Shown here piece after piece: positions 31,831 to 36,092 of a stretch of 36,092 nucleotides of DNA (positions within the stretch are counted from its first letter, which is position 1; every line of letters begins with the position of its first letter). A program made the position numbers and the translations under genes. The notes under the pieces are model-generated. The model searched no databases. It had not been told where the DNA came from and was given only the letters and a program-made list of their open reading frames with translations. The stretch covers positions 1 through 36,092 of the forward strand of contig CAKKQM010000083.1 in NCBI GenBank assembly GCA_919902125.1, in the 5' to 3' direction. Source of the stretch: Actinomycetes bacterium. GTDB taxonomy: Bacteria; Actinomycetota; Actinomycetes; Nanopelagicales; Nanopelagicaceae.

Positions 31831-33057
31831 TTACAGATTAAAGTTTACTGGATTGACGATATCTGCCACTAAGAGCATGAGCGTCAGTCCAACTAAGAGA
31901 ACAAAGACCACCATGGTGACGGGTGTTAAAACAGCCACATCAATCGCAGCAGGTCGTGCGCGCCCACGAAGGCGCGCCAAGAATGCACGTATTTCGTCAG
32001 CAATTGCCACAGCCATATGCCCGCCATCAAGGGGCAAAATAGGCAGGAGATTAAAGATGCCTACAAAGATATTGAGGCTGGCGATAATTACGATAAATGT
32101 TGCCAGGCGCTCAGGAATTGAAAGTTTTGCGCTACCAACAGCTTGACCAGAAACTCGAGCAACTCCAACAACTCCCACCAGACCTGCAGAGTCACGAGGT
32201 TTGCCACCAATAGTTTGTGACCAGAGGGCGGGGATTTTACTCGGAAGCGCGATCAAAGATTTTAGGGAGGCAGCGATGAAAAGGCTTGTAGTAGAAGTTG
32301 ATTGCTTTACCGCCGTGACCGGATCGCTTCGTACAAACGCAAATTGATTAACAATGCCCACAAAACCAATCGTTTTGCCATTGATAACTCTGGCTTGCGG
32401 TACCACAGTAATTTCAAAATCTGGAAGACCAGACCCATCAACATTTTGCAGTTTCTGACTACCACGATCAATTCCAAGAATAAGAGACTTGCCAGCAGAA
32501 CTACGGATCAGTTCGACATCCTTGGCCCACTCTTTGATGGGTATGCCATTAATAGAGACAATTTTGTCGCCAGCTTTCAAACCTGCGGATTTAGCGGGAG
32601 AGATCGGCGATTGTGCTGTGCACTCTTGAGCGCCGGTGACAGGCGGAACGCAGGAACTGACCTGCGCAATGGTTGATGTGACCTGCGCAGTTCCAACCCC
32701 CATAAAGAGTGCTAGAAGTAGAACAAAACCAAGGACGAAATGCAGGAATGATCCAGCGCCAAGGACGATGAGTTTTCGACCGCCACTAGCGCGATAAAAC
32801 GCGCGACCTTCTTCACCTGGGTCCATGACGTCATTTGGCACCATGCCTTCAATACGGCAATACCCACCTGCCGGGATTGTCTTAATACCAAATTCTGTTT
32901 CCCCGCGCTGGGTTGACCAGATTTTCTTACCAAAACCTAGGAAAAACTCCGTTACTTTCATGCCAAAATGTTTAGCCATAATGAAATGGCCAAACTCATG
33001 GACCATAACCGAGAATAAAAGCGCAACAATAAATGCCACAATTCCAAGTAACTGCAT
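31831..33057 (-). CDS. rseP: Site-2 (M50) membrane metalloprotease with PDZ domain
   Basis: VMVHEFGHF (HExxH), LPILPLDGGH; AGAGGA upstream. Confidence 0.94.
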   Translation of the reverse strand: MQLLGIVAFIVALLFSVMVHEFGHFIMAKHFGMKVTEFFLGFGKKIWSTQRGETEFGIKTIPAGGYCRIEGMVPNDVMDPGEEGRAFYRASGGRKLIVLGAGSFLHFVLGFVLLLALFMGVGTAQVTSTIAQVSSCVPPVTGAQECTAQSPISPAKSAGLKAGDKIVSINGIPIKEWAKDVELIRSSAGKSLILGIDRGSQKLQNVDGSGLPDFEITVVPQARVINGKTIGFVGIVNQFAFVRSDPVTAVKQSTSTTSLFIAASLKSLIALPSKIPALWSQTIGGKPRDSAGLVGVVGVARVSGQAVGSAKLSIPERLATFIVIIASLNIFVGIFNLLPILPLDGGHMAVAIADEIRAFLARLRGRARPAAIDVAVLTPVTMVVFVLLVGLTLMLLVADIVNPVNFNL

Positions 33058-33107
33058 TTGGCTATCCTCTCAGATTAGACTGACAAATGGGTATTTATGC
33101 GAAGTAG

Positions 33108-33113
33108 TAGCAT
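33108..33113 (+). promoter_or_regulatory. Putative -10 of leaderless gabT promoter
   Basis: TAGCAT-TGAGGCC-ATG. Confidence 0.5.
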
Positions 33114-33120
33114 TGAGGCC

Positions 33121-34452
33121 ATGACATCAATTCCACAGGTACGCAAACTGGTCACCGCAATCCCCGGCCCAAAGTCACAAGAAATTCTCAAACGCCGTGC
33201 AGATGCAGTTTCTGCCGCCCTTGGAATGGCGATCCCGATGATCGTTGAACGCGCCGGTGGCGGAATCTTGGTCGATGTCGACGGCAACTCCATCATTGAT
33301 ATGGGCGCTGGTATTGCGGTAGTAAATGTTGGCAATAGCGCCGATCGAGTCGTTGCAAATGTAAAAGCACAAGTGGAAGCGTTCACTCATACCTGTTTTA
33401 TGGTTGCGCCGTATCTGGGTTACATTGAAGTTTGCGAAGCCCTCAATCGCTTAACTCCTGGAACGCATAAGAAAAAATCAATTCTTCTTAATTCGGGGGC
33501 TGAAGCCTTAGAAAACGCCGTGAAAATTGCCCGTAGTTACACCAAACGCCAAGCGGTCGTTGTCTTTGAACACGGCTATCACGGTCGCACAAACCTCACT
33601 ATGGCCATGACTGCAAAAAATATGCCATACAAAGAAGGTTTTGGTCCGTTTACTCCTGAAATTTATCGCATGCCGATGGCCTATCCATTGCGTTGGCCAG
33701 GTGGTGCGCAAAATTGCGCGAGTGATGCTCTAAATGTCGTCATCCATAAAATGGAGAAAGAACTTGGCGCCAAAAATATTGCTGCGATAGTTATCGAACC
33801 TATCCAAGGCGAAGGTGGTTTCATCGTTCCACCAAAAGGTTTCTTGCCAGGCTTGGCAAAGTTCGCAACAGAAAATGGCATCGTATTTATCGCCGATGAA
33901 GTGCAGACAGGTTTTGCACGCACTGGTCAGATGTTCGCCTCTGAAGATGAAGGCGTAGTTCCTGATCTGATTGCAACCGCAAAAGGAATTGCAGGTGGAC
34001 TTCCGCTTGCTGGCGTCACTGGACGTGCTGAAATTATGGATTCAGTTCATGCCAGCGGACTCGGCGGAACTTTTGGGGGCTCCCCGATCGCATGCGCAGC
34101 TGCTCTGGGCGCAATCGCCACTATTGAACAGGAGAACCTCTGCGATCGCGCAAAAGAGATTGGCACAATCATCTCCGACGCACTTAATGCGATGAAAGCG
34201 AAATATTCCATCATTGGCGAGGTCCGTGGCCGCGGTGCAATGCAAGCCATCGAACTTGTCATTCCTGGCGGCATCGAACCCAACCCTGTTGCCCTAACTT
34301 CGATTATTAAATTCTGTCAGAGCGAAGGCGTACTTATTCTTTCGGCTGGAACTTACGGCAACGTCATCCGTTTGCTGCCACCGTTAGTAATACCAGAAAA
34401 TTTATTGCGCGAAGCGTTGGAAATTCTCGATCGCGCTATTGCGCAGGCATAG
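33121..34452 (+). CDS. gabT: Class III aminotransferase, 4-aminobutyrate aminotransferase type
   Basis: EHGYHGRTNLTMAMT, EPIQGEGGFIVPP, FIADEVQTGFARTG, TAKGIAGGLPLAGV; start set at MTSIPQ because TAGCAT-N7-ATG precedes it (ORF track begins 33097). Confidence 0.92.
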   Translation: MTSIPQVRKLVTAIPGPKSQEILKRRADAVSAALGMAIPMIVERAGGGILVDVDGNSIIDMGAGIAVVNVGNSADRVVANVKAQVEAFTHTCFMVAPYLGYIEVCEALNRLTPGTHKKKSILLNSGAEALENAVKIARSYTKRQAVVVFEHGYHGRTNLTMAMTAKNMPYKEGFGPFTPEIYRMPMAYPLRWPGGAQNCASDALNVVIHKMEKELGAKNIAAIVIEPIQGEGGFIVPPKGFLPGLAKFATENGIVFIADEVQTGFARTGQMFASEDEGVVPDLIATAKGIAGGLPLAGVTGRAEIMDSVHASGLGGTFGGSPIACAAALGAIATIEQENLCDRAKEIGTIISDALNAMKAKYSIIGEVRGRGAMQAIELVIPGGIEPNPVALTSIIKFCQSEGVLILSAGTYGNVIRLLPPLVIPENLLREALEILDRAIAQA

Positions 34453-34472
34453 CCGAAGCGTGGACCTTGGCA

Positions 34473-34478
34473 TATTAT
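34473..34478 (+). promoter_or_regulatory. Putative -10 of leaderless deoD promoter
   Basis: TATTAT-CTCCACA-ATG. Confidence 0.6.
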
Positions 34479-34485
34479 CTCCACA

Positions 34486-35187
34486 ATGAGCAAACACATA
34501 AGCGCAGCCCCGGGTGAGATAGCCGAGCGAATTCTGCTTCCTGGAGACCCCCTTCGGGCCAAATGGGTCGCCGAAAACTACCTCGAACGGGTTCATCAGT
34601 ACACCTCGGTCCGCAATATGTTCGGATTTACCGGTATGTACAAAGGTGAGCGGCTCTCAGTCCAGGGCACTGGTATGGGACTGCCCTCCCTTGCCATCTA
34701 TGTCAATGAGCTTTTTACTGAATACGGGGTCCAAAGTGCGATCCGAATAGGAACCTGCGGGGGCTTATTAGAAAAGACCAAGATAGGTGATGTCATCTTG
34801 GCTATGACTGCATCCACTGATTCCAATATTAACCGGAGAATTACACATGGATTGGATTTTGCACCGCACGCAGATTTTCAACTCTTGCTTGCCGCATATG
34901 AAGCATCGAAATACTTACCCAATGTTCATATCGGAGGAGTTTCATCAATGGATTATTTTTACGATGAAACAGATGCTGCACAAAAATTAATTCAACATGG
35001 AGTGCTCGGTGTTGAGATGGAAGCTAATCAACTCTACTCAATCGCTGCACGCAAACAAAGACGTGCACTTACCATTCTTACCGTCTCTGATCATGTGATC
35101 ACACATGAATCCATGGATTCAATCTCGCGCGAGCAATCATTAAACACAATGGTCGAGATCGCCCTTACAACTTTACTAAAAGGATAA
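34486..35187 (+). CDS. deoD: Purine-nucleoside phosphorylase, DeoD type
   Basis: MSKHISAAPGEIAERILLPGDPLRAKWVAENYLE, RIGTCGG, GVEMEANQLY. Confidence 0.95.
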   Translation: MSKHISAAPGEIAERILLPGDPLRAKWVAENYLERVHQYTSVRNMFGFTGMYKGERLSVQGTGMGLPSLAIYVNELFTEYGVQSAIRIGTCGGLLEKTKIGDVILAMTASTDSNINRRITHGLDFAPHADFQLLLAAYEASKYLPNVHIGGVSSMDYFYDETDAAQKLIQHGVLGVEMEANQLYSIAARKQRRALTILTVSDHVITHESMDSISREQSLNTMVEIALTTLLKG

Positions 35188-35248
35188 ACCACGATGAAAA
35201 CTTCTGAATGGTTATTACTTGGCATAGTCACTTTTGTTCTCATTGATT

Positions 35249-35326
35249 TTGCCTCCGCTGGTGATGCCTGAGAATCTCTTACGCGAAGCGCTAGAAGTAC
35301 TGGATCGGGCCATCGCTTCGGTTTAA
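35249..35326 (+). pseudogene. Decayed 3' tail of a second gabT-like aminotransferase gene
   Basis: Frame encodes LPPLVMPENLLREALEVLDRAIASV*; gabT ends LPPLVIPENLLREALEILDRAIAQA* (34375-34452). Same length (78 nt), 21/25 aa identical, 53/78 nt identical by hand count; upstream frame closes at a TAG. Confidence 0.85.
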
Positions 35327-35341
35327 CCCAAGCTAAAATCT

Positions 35342-35740
35342 CTAAAGATCAAAAATTGCAATATCGGTTTCGAGGAAATCGCCGCCTTTACAAATCAGTT
35401 TTCTGCGTGTGGTCGCAGCCAGTGCATAGGCAAAAACATCTCCATAGTTCAGTCTGGCTGGATGACCAGTACCTTTTCCGTAATCACGATAAGCCGCGCG
35501 CGCAACATCAACTTGTTTTGAATCTACTGAAAGTATTTCAATGCCGCCCTCTTTAATAAGAGCGTTAAATTTACGGATCGCAACTGGATCCTTCGTGGAA
35601 TCTACGACTATCGCTGTCTCCAAGTAATTTCCAGCAGAGATAGCGCATTCGTTCTCATTAATAGCGATAAGAATCTCATCGCTATCGGGTTCAGCAAATA
35701 GAATGGATAAAATTGCCGAACTATCGACAACTACCTTCAT
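35342..35740 (-). CDS. vapC: PIN-domain toxin, VapC family
   Basis: MKVVVDSSAILSILFAEPDSDEI ... NYLETAIVV ... LNYGDVFAYALAATTRRKLICKGGDF acidic PIN residues. Confidence 0.92.
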   Translation of the reverse strand: MKVVVDSSAILSILFAEPDSDEILIAINENECAISAGNYLETAIVVDSTKDPVAIRKFNALIKEGGIEILSVDSKQVDVARAAYRDYGKGTGHPARLNYGDVFAYALAATTRRKLICKGGDFLETDIAIFDL

Positions 35741-35982
35741 CGTGGTAGGCCAGATTCGTCGTAAAGCATGGAATCGACCGATTCTCTGGTCATGCCTTTT
35801 GGCATTCGTATCGAGATTTCGTGAGCCAGAGTGCGCAACCTCTCAAGACGATCCTCGGCTTTTGCCCGAGCCAAACGCTCGCGTAATGCGACAGTCACAG
35901 CCTCCGTGAGCGTTTCATCATAAATCGAAGCCACCTGGATAGCTAGGCGGTGCGCCTCTTCATTCTTAATGTTCATTCCCAT
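35737..35982 (-). CDS. vapB: VapB-type antitoxin (Rv0623-like/PSK family)
   Basis: MNIKNEEAHRLAIQVASIYDETLTEAVTVALRERL; ATGA overlap with vapC. Confidence 0.9.
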   Translation of the reverse strand: MGMNIKNEEAHRLAIQVASIYDETLTEAVTVALRERLARAKAEDRLERLRTLAHEISIRMPKGMTRESVDSMLYDESGLPR

Positions 35983-35989
35983 GATTTAT

Positions 35990-35995
35990 ATGTTA
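35990..35995 (-). promoter_or_regulatory. Putative -10 of leaderless vapB promoter
   Basis: TAACAT-ATAAATC-ATG. Confidence 0.5.
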
Positions 35996-36092
35996 TACCT
36001 TTTGATTATTGGTTTCTACCATTTTCCAGTCAGTTCGGATCAAACTCTCACTCGATCTGCGGTTATGCGAAGTCAGAGCGCAGCGGGCAACC

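Noticed and set aside
34375-35326. The two gabT tails as attL/attR of an integrated element carrying deoD
   Set aside because: No integrase or identical core; about 68% nt identity is too low for recent site-specific recombination, so paralog decay or replacement is preferred.
36000-36092. Possible RNA gene or gene end at the right edge
   Set aside because: No cloverleaf, ORF or convincing structure visible in the remaining 90 bp.

Overview
The window reads as a contiguous chromosomal segment of a moderate/low-GC actinobacterium. Assignment to a streamlined freshwater lineage such as Nanopelagicales is my inference, not tested. Most of it is the conserved actinobacterial block, minus strand: rseP-ispG-proS-(TSUP)-rimP-nusA-ylxR-infB-rbfA-truB-ribF-rpsO-pnp-M16 peptidase-dapB-[accessory]-thyX-dapA-rnj-ftsK-rodZ-rimO-pgsA-cinA-clgR-tetR. 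Three places look accessory: (1) about 6.3 kb between dapB and thyX, holding glutaredoxin, a LuxR solo, an exported orphan protein, a four-gene sugar-acid/sugar-phosphate-like operon and azlCD; (2) the region beyond rseP, with a gabT-like aminotransferase, deoD, a decayed 3' tail of a second gabT-like gene and a vapBC toxin-antitoxin pair; (3) tetR after clgR. The strongest non-gene signals are: a repeated TANNNT-(6-7 nt)-start-codon arrangement at many operon-first genes, indicating leaderless transcription; a 78-bp diverged copy of the gabT 3' end about 0.8 kb downstream of gabT; a perfect 26-bp palindrome over the thyX stop followed by a second inverted repeat over the dapA -10; and structured leaders before rpsO and pnp. 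I saw no tRNA, rRNA, CRISPR array or transposase. I found no clearly new defence or mobile system; the best candidates for something undescribed are the orphan sugar operon and the gabT-tail junction.
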